Assembly (NCBI RefSeq): GCF_030123065.1
Contig: NZ_CP126093.1
Coordinates: 5,586,001 to 5,650,000 of the forward strand
DNA from: Neobacillus sp. DY30
GTDB taxonomy: Bacteria > Bacillota > Bacilli > Bacillales > Cytobacillaceae
Reading direction: 5' to 3'
Length of the DNA stretch: 64,000 bases
The translations under genes and the position numbers were made by a program. The notes under the pieces were generated by a model. That model searched no databases, had not been told where the DNA came from, and saw only the letters and a list, made by a program, of their open reading frames with translations. The stretch's first letter is position 1, and each line of letters starts with the position of its first letter. Below are positions 32,160-40,722 of this stretch, piece by piece.

Positions 32160-33317
32160 ATGGTCTACCTGCCAATATATGTTCCTTATCTGCGAATTTT
32201 ATTTGCTTACCTGCATAGATTTCATTTTACCTGCATTTTCGGTTTGTTTATCTGCCTAATAAATCCCCCCACCCAAACCTAGCTATGAAAAAGCAAGGCT
32301 GCAGCCTGGATCAGGTATTTCTATTTCCTATATATGGATATTTTACTCAAAATCACGCGTAACTTCCGGATTCAGGTGTGGTTTTTTAATTAGCTCTTTA
32401 TATCAAAAACCCTCTACCTGCCAAAATAGATTCCTTACCTGCGAATTTTGTTTGCTTACCTGCATAGATTTTATTTTACCTGCATTTTCGGTTTGCTTAT
32501 CTGCCTAACAAATCCCCCCCACCCAAACCTAGCTATGAAAAAGCCAGGCTACGGCCTGGCTCGGGTATTTTCATTTCCTATATATGGATATTTTACTCAA
32601 AATAACGTGTAACTTCCGGATTCAGGTGTGGCTCTTTAGTTACCTCTTTATATCAAAAAACCTCTACCTGCCAAAATCTATTCCTTACCTGCGAATTTTG
32701 TTTGCTTACCTGCATAGATCTCATTTTACCTGCATTTTCGGTTTGTTTATCTGCCTAACAAATCCCTCCACCCAAACCTAGCAATAAAAAAGCCAGGCTG
32801 CAGCCAAGCTAAGGTAATTTATATTCCTATATATGGATATTTCACTCAAAATAACGCGTAACTTCCGGATTCAGGTGTGGCTCTTTAGTTACCTCTTTAT
32901 ATCAAAAACCCTCTACCTGCCAAAAACTATTCCTTACCTGCGAATTTTGTTTGCATACCTGCATAGATTTCATTTTACCTGCATTTTCGGTTTGTTTATC
33001 TGCCTAACAAATCCCCCCACCCAAACCTAGCTATGAAAAAGCCAGGCTGCAACCGGGCTAAGGTAATTTATTTTCCTATATATGGATATTTGACTCAAAA
33101 TTACGCGTAACTTCCGGATTCAGGTGTGGCTCTTTAGCTACCTCTTTATATCAAAAACCCTCTACCTGCCAAAATCTATTCCTTACCTGCGAATTTTGTT
33201 TGCATACCTGCATAGATTTCATTTTACCTGCATTTTCGGTTTGTTTATCTGCCTAACAAATCCCCCCACCCAAACCTAGCTATGAAAAAACCAGGCTGCG
33301 GCCTGGCTCATGTATTT
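32160..33317 (+). repeat. Tandem array of five 249-bp repeat units
   Basis: Blocks of five ACCTGC-type motifs (20-21-nt period) begin at 32165, 32414, 32664, 32913 and 33162, giving unit lengths of 249, 250, 249 and 249 bp. Each unit also has AAAAAGCCAGGCTGCGGCCTGG-like hairpins (one perfect at 32541-32561), TATATGGATATTT and a conserved CTTCCGGATTCAGGTGTGG segment. No frame has a ribosome-binding site. It is the largest copy of the family also seen at 1679 and 18150. Apart from the HAD remnant, the stretch 31895-33325 holds no gene. Confidence 0.88.
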
Positions 33318-33325
33318 TAACTTTA

Positions 33326-33466
33326 TTAAAGATTATCTGTTCTAATTCTTGGGGTATTTGTTTGTGGAGCGGCTGATGCCCTAGCATTATCATTATGCCG
33401 GTCATTTTCTAATGTAATGAATTTTTCATTTGCTTTTTCTGAGGACGTTTGCTTTTTGTCGGCCAC
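33326..33466 (-). CDS. Small hydrophilic protein
   Basis: A 46-residue Asn/Asp/Thr/Lys-rich hydrophilic protein beginning MADKKQTSSEKANEK. The GTG start at 33466 is chosen because of the strong AGGAGGTGATAAA upstream; a longer frame to 33529 would place that site inside the coding region. The composition suggests a disordered cytoplasmic or spore-type small protein, but I recognise no family. It lies directly against the end of the 249-bp repeat array. Confidence 0.55.
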   Translation of the reverse strand: MADKKQTSSEKANEKFITLENDRHNDNARASAAPQTNTPRIRTDNL

Positions 33467-33590
33467 TTTATCACCTCCTACGGATAATATGTCCAACTTT
33501 TCCTCGAAAAAACTTTCATAACGGCTCAAAACTGTATATGATTTCTTATTAAGTTAAATACTATCGAAAAAATCAATCCAAGGGGTTAAT

Positions 33591-34610
33591 ATGATAGCAC
33601 TAAAACCGATTCATCTAAGTTCACCCAAAACAAACACTACGGAAAAATTAACGTCAGCAGAAATGGCAAAACTTTGGGCAACCTATATGGGAAACAGCAT
33701 GGCAAAATGCATTTTAGCTTATTATCTACAACACGTAGAAGATGAGGATATTAAAACCTTACTAGAAAATGCGTATCATTTAAGTATGGATTTCATGAAG
33801 ACAACGGAAGAGATTTTTAACAAAGAAAATTTCCCTATCCCTAAGGGCTTCTCTGAAGAGGAAGATGTAAACTTAGGTGCACCTCGTTTATTCGAAGATG
33901 AGTTCTATGTCCATTACCTAAAATATGTAGCAAAAGCTGGAATGAGTATCTATAACGTAGGATACCCATTGGTTTACAGGAAAGATGTAACAGACTTTTT
34001 TAGGTATTGTATGGAGTCCACTATGGATTTAATGGACCAAATCAAAGAAATCTTAATGCACAAAGGATTTATCATAAAACCACCTCTTATTCCGGTTCCA
34101 GATAAAGTTGAATTTATTCATAAGGATTTTTTAAATGGCTTCTTCGGCCATGTACGACCGTTACATGCTTTGGAGATTACCCATTTTTACGATAATATTG
34201 AGAACAATGTAACAAGTAAAGCTCTCATTATGGCATTTGCCCAGGTAGCAAAAGACGAACAAATTCGGCAATTGTTTGAAAGAGGGAGAGACCTTACTCA
34301 AACAAATTTAGAACGTTATATGCAAAAACTACACGATGAAAATTTGCCTTCTCCGTCTCTTTTAGATGATTTAGTGACAAACTCAACGTTTTCACCTTTT
34401 TCTGATAAGATCATGTTATTTCATAAGGCAGATATGTTTTCTATGAAGTTAAGGGCATTTGGAAATTCAGTAGCTGTAAATGGAAGACATGATATTGGAC
34501 TAATTTATACTAAATCGTTTGCAAAAATCTCCTTATTTTGTGAACAAGCAGCCAAACTCATGATCGAAAATGGCTGGATGGAACAGCCGCCATATGCAGC
34601 ACAGAGATAA
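33591..34610 (+). CDS. DUF3231 family protein (tandem domains)
   Basis: A 339-residue helical protein made of two similar halves of about 165 residues. Both halves carry the same landmarks: LTSAEMAKLWATYMGNSM versus ALEITHFYDNIENNVTSKAL, and FPIPKGFSEEEDVNLGAPRLF versus LPSPSLLDDLVTNSTFSPFSD. This is the DUF3231 architecture of Bacilli, ferritin-like helical bundles of unknown function. No signal peptide. AAGGGG precedes the ATG. A paralogue of the same length lies 674 bp downstream, with a membrane protein gene between. Confidence 0.83.
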   Translation: MIALKPIHLSSPKTNTTEKLTSAEMAKLWATYMGNSMAKCILAYYLQHVEDEDIKTLLENAYHLSMDFMKTTEEIFNKENFPIPKGFSEEEDVNLGAPRLFEDEFYVHYLKYVAKAGMSIYNVGYPLVYRKDVTDFFRYCMESTMDLMDQIKEILMHKGFIIKPPLIPVPDKVEFIHKDFLNGFFGHVRPLHALEITHFYDNIENNVTSKALIMAFAQVAKDEQIRQLFERGRDLTQTNLERYMQKLHDENLPSPSLLDDLVTNSTFSPFSDKIMLFHKADMFSMKLRAFGNSVAVNGRHDIGLIYTKSFAKISLFCEQAAKLMIENGWMEQPPYAAQR

Positions 34611-34631
34611 AAATTAGCTTTTTAACCAAGC

Positions 34632-34664
34632 AAAACCTCTTCAGAAACTTTTGAAGGGGTTTTT
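34632..34664 (+). terminator. Terminator after the first DUF3231 gene
   Basis: AAACCTCTTCA pairs imperfectly with TGAAGGGGTTT and is followed by TTT. It lies 22 bp after the stop. Confidence 0.6.
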
Positions 34665-34724
34665 AACTACAATCTCCCCTTTTTGTAAAACTAATAAAAA
34701 CAAACAAACCAAGGAGAATATAGT

Positions 34725-35210
34725 ATGGGGAAAAAATTTGAAAGAAAAATGTTACGGTTATTATTTTTAGTTGGAATCGCTTCTTTTATAAAATTAGTAA
34801 GAAAGCCTCCTGTAAAGGATTGGTTTATTATTTTCCTGTTAAAAAGTTATATTGCTTCATTTTTAGACAATATATTGGTTAAAAAAGGTTATTTGAAGTA
34901 TCCTGTAAACTTATTTAAGACCTTCGATATTAGCGTTTTGTTTAGTTACCTGCTTTTCCCTGTAAGCTGTATTTATTTTAATCAAGTTACCAGAAATTCA
35001 AGTATTTTAGGGATCATTCTGAAGAGCATTTTATTTAGTGCCCCGTCTACATTAGCTGAAGATTGGATTGAAAAAAATACAAAATTAATTGTCTATAAAA
35101 AATCGTGGACATCATTACACAGTTTTTTTTCAATTGCCTCGACTTTTATATTGGTTAGGTATCTAATGAGTTTAATTAGGAAATTTGCGGCTAAACAATC
35201 CGGTTATTAG
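34725..35210 (+). CDS. CBO0543-like integral membrane protein
   Basis: A 161-residue membrane protein with about four hydrophobic segments (LRLLFLVGIASFIKLV; WFIIFLLKSYIASFL; ISVLFSYLLFPVSCIYF; LHSFFSIASTFILVRYL). The RKPPVKDWFIIFLLKSY motif near residue 28 is characteristic of the CBO0543 family of Bacilli and Clostridia, whose function is unknown. AAGGAGAATATAGT precedes the ATG. It sits between two DUF3231 genes in the same direction and may be expressed with the second. Confidence 0.7.
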   Translation: MGKKFERKMLRLLFLVGIASFIKLVRKPPVKDWFIIFLLKSYIASFLDNILVKKGYLKYPVNLFKTFDISVLFSYLLFPVSCIYFNQVTRNSSILGIILKSILFSAPSTLAEDWIEKNTKLIVYKKSWTSLHSFFSIASTFILVRYLMSLIRKFAAKQSGY

Positions 35211-35283
35211 CAAACTAACTAATACATAGCAGCGCTAATTTATGGTAATGCTATTTCTAGCATTTCTATTTTGGAGGTTACTT

Positions 35284-36300
35284 ATGGAGGAAAAGGATAC
35301 ACAGATAAGGCTGACCGCAGGCGAAATAGGTCAACTATGGATGCAATACTTAAATGATAGTTCCAGTATATGTGTCCTCACATACTTCCTAGAAAAAGCG
35401 GAGGATGATGAGATTAAGCCTATCATTGACTTTGCTTTAGAGTTATCTAAATCACATGTTAAAAAGGTTTCATCTATACTATCAGAGGAAAAAAATACAG
35501 TTCCGTATGGTTTTAGTATAGAAGAAGATGTTGATTTAACAGCTCCTAGACTTTATTCAGACGGTTTTGTGCTTAATTTTATAAACCAGATGTCGAAGGT
35601 TGGACTTACTTTATACGGTGCAGCTGTAGGAACGTCCGTAAGAAGTGACATAAGAACGTATTACATGAACTGCCTTACGGAAACAATGGAACTATATAAT
35701 CGATCAACGGAATTATTATTATCCAAAGGATTGTTTATCAGGTCTCCGAACTTGCCTAAATTGGAGAAAGCTGAATTCGTGAAAAAGCAATGGTTTATGT
35801 TAGATGTATTTGGAGAAAAGAGACCGTTAGTCGCTGCGGAAGTCGAAAATTTATTTGCTAATCTACAAAGAAATGCTCTTGGAGTTGCTGCACTTACTGG
35901 ATTTAGCCAGGTTGCACAAGACAAGGATGTAAAACAATTCTTTTTAAAGGGTTTAGAAATTGGAAATAAACACATTCGATTATTCAGAGGGAAGCTAGAG
36001 GAAAGTAAACTCCCTGCGCCGATGGGCTGGGATTCAGAAATAACAAACAGTACCGCACGTACATTTTCCGATAAACTCATGATGTATTTTACATCTGGTT
36101 TGATTTCGATGAGTGTGGGTTATTATGGCACAGGTGTCAGCCAAAGTCCTAGAGGAGATATTAGTTCAATGTATAACAGGCTGTCCTTAGAAGTTCAGAT
36201 GTATGCTGAAGATGGTGCAAATATCATGATAAAAAATCGATGGCTGGAACAGCCTCCAATGGCAGCTGATCGTGATGAATTAATCAGAAATAAGAAATAA
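35284..36300 (+). CDS. DUF3231 family protein (tandem domains), paralogue
   Basis: A 338-residue paralogue of the gene at 33591. It has the same two-half organisation: LTAGEIGQLWMQYLNDSS and AAEVENLFANLQRNALG; VPYGFSIEEDVDLTAPRLY and LPAPMGWDSEITNSTARTFSD; and the same ending, WLEQPPMAADR versus WMEQPPYAAQR. The ATG at 35284, with TTGGAGGTTACTT upstream, is chosen over an earlier in-frame ATG without a ribosome-binding site. A hairpin terminator follows. The two copies have diverged strongly, so the duplication is old. Confidence 0.83.
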   Translation: MEEKDTQIRLTAGEIGQLWMQYLNDSSSICVLTYFLEKAEDDEIKPIIDFALELSKSHVKKVSSILSEEKNTVPYGFSIEEDVDLTAPRLYSDGFVLNFINQMSKVGLTLYGAAVGTSVRSDIRTYYMNCLTETMELYNRSTELLLSKGLFIRSPNLPKLEKAEFVKKQWFMLDVFGEKRPLVAAEVENLFANLQRNALGVAALTGFSQVAQDKDVKQFFLKGLEIGNKHIRLFRGKLEESKLPAPMGWDSEITNSTARTFSDKLMMYFTSGLISMSVGYYGTGVSQSPRGDISSMYNRLSLEVQMYAEDGANIMIKNRWLEQPPMAADRDELIRNKK

Positions 36301-36316
36301 GAATATTCATATTCAG

Positions 36317-36350
36317 GTCCTTCTGCAAATAAACAGGAAGGGCTTTTTTA
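36317..36350 (+). terminator. Terminator after the second DUF3231 gene
   Basis: CCTTCTG (36319-36325) pairs with CAGGAAGG (36334-36341), followed by GCTTTTTT. Confidence 0.65.
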
Positions 36351-36385
36351 TTCTTTTTTGGGATTCCTCCCTGTTATTTTTGTAA

Positions 36386-36413
36386 AACAAAAAGCACCGC
36401 AAATACGGTGCCT
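36386..36413 (-). terminator. Terminator of the frameshifted membrane gene
   Basis: GCACCG (36394-36399) pairs with CGGTGC (36406-36411); the minus strand continues with TTTTTG. It is 12 bp beyond the stop at 36425. Confidence 0.65.
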
Positions 36414-36424
36414 GCATTTTAGTT

Positions 36425-36852
36425 TCAATCCTTTGATTTTGAACGGATTAATTGGTAGGGGTAAATAACTAAGGCAAAAAAGATTGAAACCAAAAAAACA
36501 TGAATAGACTTAAAATTAACTAATTTGTATACCTTTAATTTTTGCAATAACCAGCTGACTGGAAAAGCTAAAAATAAATCCATCAGCGTATTCGTCATAA
36601 AGTATAACCAGAACCTTCCGAAGGTCAAACGAAAAATCCAAATGGTACCTATAAAGAATGGGCCTAATATGAAGCTTAGATCATTGATAACCTTATTCCA
36701 TAATCCGCCTTTTACCGTCCACAATTTAAAGGGAACTGATAATATACTGATAATAGCAACAGGTGTATATTTTTAAAAGACTTTTTGGGGATAAAGAAAA
36801 CGGTTAACCATGGTATGATGATTAGACCGATTCTAATAATAGCTGCCAGCAT
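36425..36852 (-). pseudogene. Small membrane-protein gene with a one-base frameshift
   Basis: The ATG at 36852 has AAGGAGTACTTGA upstream and encodes MLAAIIRIGLIIIPWLTVFF then IPKKSFK. At an A5 tract (about 36770-36774) the frame must gain one base to continue as KYTPVAIISILSVPFKLWTV and then KGGLWNKVINDLSF to the stop at 36425, giving about 142 residues with four hydrophobic segments. As written the gene is split. It could be a true mutation, a slippage-prone phase-variable tract or a sequencing error. The repaired product looks like a CBO0543-type membrane protein. Confidence 0.65.
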
Positions 36853-36984
36853 TCAAGTACTCCTTAAACTGTTTTCCTTTAGGTTGCTTATTTTTAAAAA
36901 GAATATTCTTCTTTGTTAAAAAATCCCTACATCACGGAAAGCAACCCAAATAGAGGTTATTTTTATCAAAAGGAGAATGTATTA

Positions 36985-37041
36985 ATGGAGAAATTTTTGA
37001 TTAGAGGGAAACGACATGATTACATTAAAAGAAGTCAATAA
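36985..37041 (+). CDS. Possible 18-codon leader peptide overlapping the GNAT gene
   Basis: AAAAGGAGAATGTATTA precedes an ATG encoding MEKFLIRGKRHDYIKRSQ, which ends inside the start of the following acetyltransferase gene (26-bp overlap, different frame). It may serve translational coupling. It could also be chance; no homologue is known to me. Confidence 0.25.
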   Translation: MEKFLIRGKRHDYIKRSQ

Positions 37042-37480
37042 ACAAAACTGGTTAAACCTTATAAAACTTTGCAGTGCTGAAGACCAAAAAAACAGAGTCT
37101 TTGAAAAAACAATTGCTTCTAACTGTTTATCTTTAGCACAAGCGAGTATAGAAGAGAATTGGACTGTCAAAGCCATTTATAAAAATGATACGCCAATCGG
37201 CTTTACCATGTATGGATATTCGGAAGAACTCGCTGGCTATGAGATTTGCAGAATTATGATTGATTACAAGTTTCAAGGGAATGGATATGGTAAGCAAGCA
37301 TTACTCTTAGTAATAAAAGAAATGGTGGACCAATTTAAGTGTGAAGAGATACTAATAACCTTTGTTCCTCAAAATGAAAAGGCAAAACAACTATATTTAT
37401 CAGTAGGTTTTAAGGACACCGGCAGAGTAATTAAGGCTGTTGAGGATGAATTAATTTTTTCCTTTAATAGTAAGATGTAA
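37016..37480 (+). CDS. GNAT-family N-acetyltransferase (spermidine acetyltransferase-like)
   Basis: A 154-residue GNAT protein. The acetyl-CoA-binding motif A is RIMIDYKFQGNGYGKQAL (R/QxxGxG/A as QGNGYG), followed by motif B LYLSVGFKDTG. The N-terminal part (ASNCLSLAQASIEENWTVKAIY; GFTMYGY) resembles the BltD/SpeG-like polyamine acetyltransferases of Bacillus, so a polyamine substrate is plausible but not proven. GAGGGAAACGAC precedes the ATG. It ends before a terminator shared with the convergent aldo/keto reductase gene. Confidence 0.8.
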   Translation: MITLKEVNKQNWLNLIKLCSAEDQKNRVFEKTIASNCLSLAQASIEENWTVKAIYKNDTPIGFTMYGYSEELAGYEICRIMIDYKFQGNGYGKQALLLVIKEMVDQFKCEEILITFVPQNEKAKQLYLSVGFKDTGRVIKAVEDELIFSFNSKM

Positions 37481-37500
37481 TTACCGTAAAAAATAGCAAA

Positions 37501-37531
37501 GGGAGAGGGCATATTAGCTCCTCTCCTTTTT
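37501..37531. terminator. Bidirectional terminator between GNAT and aldo/keto reductase genes
   Basis: GGAGAGG (37502-37508) pairs with CCTCTCC (37520-37526), followed by TTTTT on the plus strand. Confidence 0.7.
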
Positions 37532-37536
37532 CAATA

Positions 37537-38361
37537 TTATCGAACATGCATGTCGTTTGGATGTGAACCTTTACGTCGATTACGATTAAGTTCATGAATC
37601 TTGTTCATTTCATCTTTATTTAATTCGAAATCAAAGACATTAAAGTTTTCTTCGATTCTTGATGGTGTAACAGATTTTGGAATGACGATGGTGTTATTTT
37701 GTAAATGCCATCGCAGCACAATCTGTGCCGGACTTTTGCTATATGCGGCCGAGATTTTTTGAATGACTTCGTCATGCAGCACTTCACCACCCTGATCAAG
37801 AGGGCTCCAAGCTTCTACAAAGATATTGTGTTTTGCACAAAACTCTTTTATCTCATTTTGTGCAAGGTAAGGATGACACTCTATCTGGTTCAATACCGGC
37901 ACGACTTCACATTCTTTTAAAATGCGTTCTAAGTGCTCAATTTCAAAGTTACAAACTCCAATTGCCTTTACTCGGCCATCGTGATACAACTTTTCTAATG
38001 CTTTATAGGTATCAACATACTGGTCAAAGTTAGGAGTTGGCCAATGGACCAAATATAAATCAACATAATCCAATCCTAATCTTTCTAAACTCTCATTAAA
38101 TGCACGCAAAGTACTATCATAACCTTGATCAGAATTCCAAACTTTGGTTGTAATAAATAGCTCTTCACGAGGAACGGAAGATTCAGCAATCGCCCTTCCC
38201 ACGCCCTTTTCATTTTTATAAATCATCGCTGTATCAATAGAGGTATAGCCAACCTTAAGTGCGATGGCAACCGACTCTGCCGCTTGGTCATCTGGAACCT
38301 GCCAAACACCGAATCCAAGCTGCGGCATTTTTAAACCGTTGTTTAGTATAACAAAGTTCAT
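37537..38361 (-). CDS. Aldo/keto reductase (YvgN / 2,5-diketo-gluconate reductase type)
   Basis: A 274-residue AKR barrel enzyme using NADPH. The catalytic tetrad is visible: Asp in YTSIDTAMIY, Tyr in the same segment (AMIYKNE), Lys in LFITTKVW and His in DLYLVHWPTP. The cofactor-binding C-terminus is IVIPKSVTPSRIEENF. It is close to B. subtilis YvgN and YtbE, which reduce methylglyoxal and other aldehydes. It is monocistronic; the start has AAAAAGGAGAATGG upstream. Confidence 0.88.
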   Translation of the reverse strand: MNFVILNNGLKMPQLGFGVWQVPDDQAAESVAIALKVGYTSIDTAMIYKNEKGVGRAIAESSVPREELFITTKVWNSDQGYDSTLRAFNESLERLGLDYVDLYLVHWPTPNFDQYVDTYKALEKLYHDGRVKAIGVCNFEIEHLERILKECEVVPVLNQIECHPYLAQNEIKEFCAKHNIFVEAWSPLDQGGEVLHDEVIQKISAAYSKSPAQIVLRWHLQNNTIVIPKSVTPSRIEENFNVFDFELNKDEMNKIHELNRNRRKGSHPNDMHVR

Positions 38362-38532
38362 GCTCCATTCTCCTTTTTGAATTGATATGTATTTTCCTTT
38401 TTAGGTGTATATCGTATCATACCTGTTAATTTATTTACTATTACTTGGGTTTCTATTCATCCTTTTGAGAAATCACAGGTACCAAACACAGTCGATATTG
38501 CCTCTTCTTCTCCAAGAAGGCTTTATAATAAA

Positions 38533-38712
38533 TCATTAATAGATCTTTAAATCTTTGTTCATAGTTTTGTCATGATTACCGGGTATGATAGAAACATGAA
38601 GAGGAAGCCTAAAACTTTATCTTTTTCATAACTCCCCTATTTATATATTTTGGATTCGGCTGCTGGCCGAATCTCTTTTTTTGCATTCAAACTGTCTCTG
38701 GTATACCGGCAC
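38533..38712. repeat. 180-bp direct repeat flanking the subtilase gene (copy A)
   Basis: From TCATTAATAGATCTTTAAATC to GGTATACCGGCAC this region is about 90% identical to 40542-40722. The minus strand of its right part encodes a decayed RYTRDSLNAKKEIRPAAESK, the tail of the zinc-finger protein seen in copy B. The stretch 38362-38937 holds no intact gene. Confidence 0.8.
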
Positions 38713-38760
38713 ATTTGAAATCCATCGCATACGCAAAATGTCCCTCGATGAAACATCTAT
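38641..38760 (-). pseudogene. Duplicated 3' fragment of the topoisomerase-type zinc-finger gene
   Basis: The minus strand reads CRYTRDSLNAKKEIRPAAESK, matching the C-terminus encoded at 40650. The expected GCSGFPKC part is degraded to CDGFQMC, and the normal stop is missing because one T of the TATATTTTT tract is absent. It has no start. It is part of direct-repeat copy A. Confidence 0.6.
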
Positions 38761-38937
38761 TCTTTTCTTAACCATGCATCCAATATTTGATAGATTTGTA
38801 CAGCCTTATCCGTATTTGAGAATTTGTCGGAATATTCCCATTTTCATAATTATAGTTCGACAAATATATTTAAGAGCTTATATTAAAATTTAATTCTACG
38901 TGTATTACGTAAACCTAGATATAAAGGGAGGATTTAA

Positions 38938-40419
38938 ATGAAGAAGAAACTAGCTGTACTATCTATTTGTTCTGCTCTATCATTTTCACTACTGGTTGGG
39001 GTTCAACCGAACAAAACAAAAGCTGCACCGGAGCTGGAACATTATGTGGTAGCGTATAAGGGGAAACTGCCATCTAATTTTTCTGAGAGAATTCAAAAAT
39101 CAGGCGGGAAAGTAGAAAGAATCATAGAGGAAATTGGCATTGTAGAAGTCGCATCCGCTGATCCTACTTTCCTTACCAATGTAAAGAAAGATTCAAACGT
39201 ACAAACGGCTGGTAGAGAACTTGAGGCATACTTAGAAACAGATCCAGATGCTAAAGTTAATTTTACCCCAGGAACTCCTAATGGAGAGAAAGTTACTCTA
39301 GATGCAGATGCAAAAAGCTACTGGGATAAACAATGGGACATGCAGCGTCTTACTGGCGATGGGATATCTTATGAAATGAATGATGGAAATGAAGATACGG
39401 TTGTTGCGGTAATTGATACTGGTATTGACTTTAGCCATCCGGACTTGAAGGATAATGCTGATTTAGCAGGCTCTAAAACCTTTGTTCCAGGAACTACAGA
39501 TGCTTGGGACAAAAATGGTCACGGCACACATGTTGCTGGATCAATCGCTGCGAATGGAAAGGTCAAAGGTGTTGGTCCGGATTTAACGGTCCGAGCTTAC
39601 CGTGTTTTTGGAGCAACTGGAGGAGCACAGCAATCATGGATTACCGATGCGATTGTAGCAGCAGCAAACGATGGTGTTGAAGTTATTAATATGTCAATTG
39701 GCGGCTGGCGCTGGATGGCTCATAACCTAGAAGAGAAAGGTGATTCCGCTTCTATGGTAGCCTATCACCGTGCCGTTCAATATGCGATTCAAAAAGGGGT
39801 TACAGTAGTCGTATCTTCTGGTAACGACTCAAAAGACCTAAACAATTTACATGATATGCAAGCCTATTGGAAGGCTACCTACGGCTTAGACATTAAGGGA
39901 CCATCTCGTGTCGTACCAGCACAAATTCCTGGAGTTATTACCGTTTCTTCATCTAATCAATGGTCATCAGATAAAATTGCATTCTACTCAAATTATGGTA
40001 ATGCTATTGATGTTGCTGGTCCTGGCGGTGATAATGGCCCGTTATACGACAGTCTGTACCGTCAAGACCCTGCCGGAAACTATTTAAATAAACGTGATTT
40101 TACGTATCGTACATTATCTACTTATCCTTCTTATCCTGTAGGTGTAACAGAAGCCGCACCAAATGGCACTAATGCTACAACGCAATTTACCGACGGAAAA
40201 TGGCATGGGTATTCTTATTTGCATGGTACCTCCATGGCTGCACCGAAAGTAGCTGGAATAGCTGGAGTCATTAAAGCAGCTCACCCTGAGTACACCCCTG
40301 CACAAGTAACTGCAGCCATCAGACAAAGTGCGATTGACTTTGGTAAAGTTGGAGTAGATCCACTTTATGGGGCAGGCGAAGCTAATATTTATAACTTCTT
40401 ATTGAATGATACGAAGTAA
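38938..40419 (+). CDS. Secreted subtilisin-like serine protease (S8)
   Basis: A 493-residue subtilase. The signal peptide covers about residues 1-30 (KTKAA-like cleavage region), followed by an inhibitor-I9-like propeptide to about 105. The catalytic triad is D160 (VAVIDTGIDFSHPD), H198 (NGHGTHVAGS) and S432 (HGTSMAAPKVAG); the oxyanion Asn lies in VVVSSGNDS. Of the surface-loop type seen in lantibiotic-leader and minor extracellular proteases, but no lantibiotic genes are nearby, so a nutritional or processing role is more likely. AAGGGAGGATTTAA precedes the ATG. Its two flanks carry a 180-bp direct repeat. Confidence 0.88.
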   Translation: MKKKLAVLSICSALSFSLLVGVQPNKTKAAPELEHYVVAYKGKLPSNFSERIQKSGGKVERIIEEIGIVEVASADPTFLTNVKKDSNVQTAGRELEAYLETDPDAKVNFTPGTPNGEKVTLDADAKSYWDKQWDMQRLTGDGISYEMNDGNEDTVVAVIDTGIDFSHPDLKDNADLAGSKTFVPGTTDAWDKNGHGTHVAGSIAANGKVKGVGPDLTVRAYRVFGATGGAQQSWITDAIVAAANDGVEVINMSIGGWRWMAHNLEEKGDSASMVAYHRAVQYAIQKGVTVVVSSGNDSKDLNNLHDMQAYWKATYGLDIKGPSRVVPAQIPGVITVSSSNQWSSDKIAFYSNYGNAIDVAGPGGDNGPLYDSLYRQDPAGNYLNKRDFTYRTLSTYPSYPVGVTEAAPNGTNATTQFTDGKWHGYSYLHGTSMAAPKVAGIAGVIKAAHPEYTPAQVTAAIRQSAIDFGKVGVDPLYGAGEANIYNFLLNDTK

Positions 40420-40426
40420 TTAGTAG

Positions 40427-40457
40427 AACCACTGAGTTTACACTCAGTGGTTTTTAC
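40427..40457 (+). terminator. Terminator of the subtilase gene
   Basis: AACCACTGAGT (40427-40437) pairs with ACTCAGTGGTT (40442-40452), followed by TTT. It starts 8 bp after the stop codon. Confidence 0.85.
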
Positions 40458-40541
40458 TTTTTTCTAACGTTCACGAAACCCAGCGTTTTACCCCATTCCA
40501 TGGTAACGATAACAAACTATCGTATCCTCTCACATAAGAAT

Positions 40542-40722
40542 TCATTAATAGAACTTTAAATCTTTGTTCATAGTTTGGTCATGAATAATGGGTATGATAG
40601 AAACATGAAGAGGAAGCCTAAAACTTTATCTTTTTCATATCTCCCATATTTATATATTTTTGGATTCGGCCGCTGGCTGAATCTCTTTTTTTGCATTCAA
40701 ACTATCTCTGGTATATCGGCAC
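40542..40722. repeat. 180-bp direct repeat flanking the subtilase gene (copy B)
   Basis: This is the second copy of the repeat at 38533, in the same orientation and about 2.0 kb away. Its right part is the intact 3' end of the zinc-finger coding region, including the GATTCGGC...GCTGAATC hairpin next to the stop. Confidence 0.8.

Noticed and set aside
32584..33030. Pair of near-identical 65-codon ORFs
   Set aside because: Each is the translation of a 249-bp repeat unit, without ribosome-binding site; other units of the array do not preserve the frame.
32160..33317. CRISPR array
   Set aside because: The repeats are 249 bp long with short internal motifs; there are no 28-40-bp identical repeats with unique spacers and no cas genes in the window.
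38938..40419. Lantibiotic leader peptidase with a bacteriocin cluster
   Set aside because: The subtilase resembles that group in part, but no precursor peptide, LanBC/LanM or ABC exporter gene is nearby.
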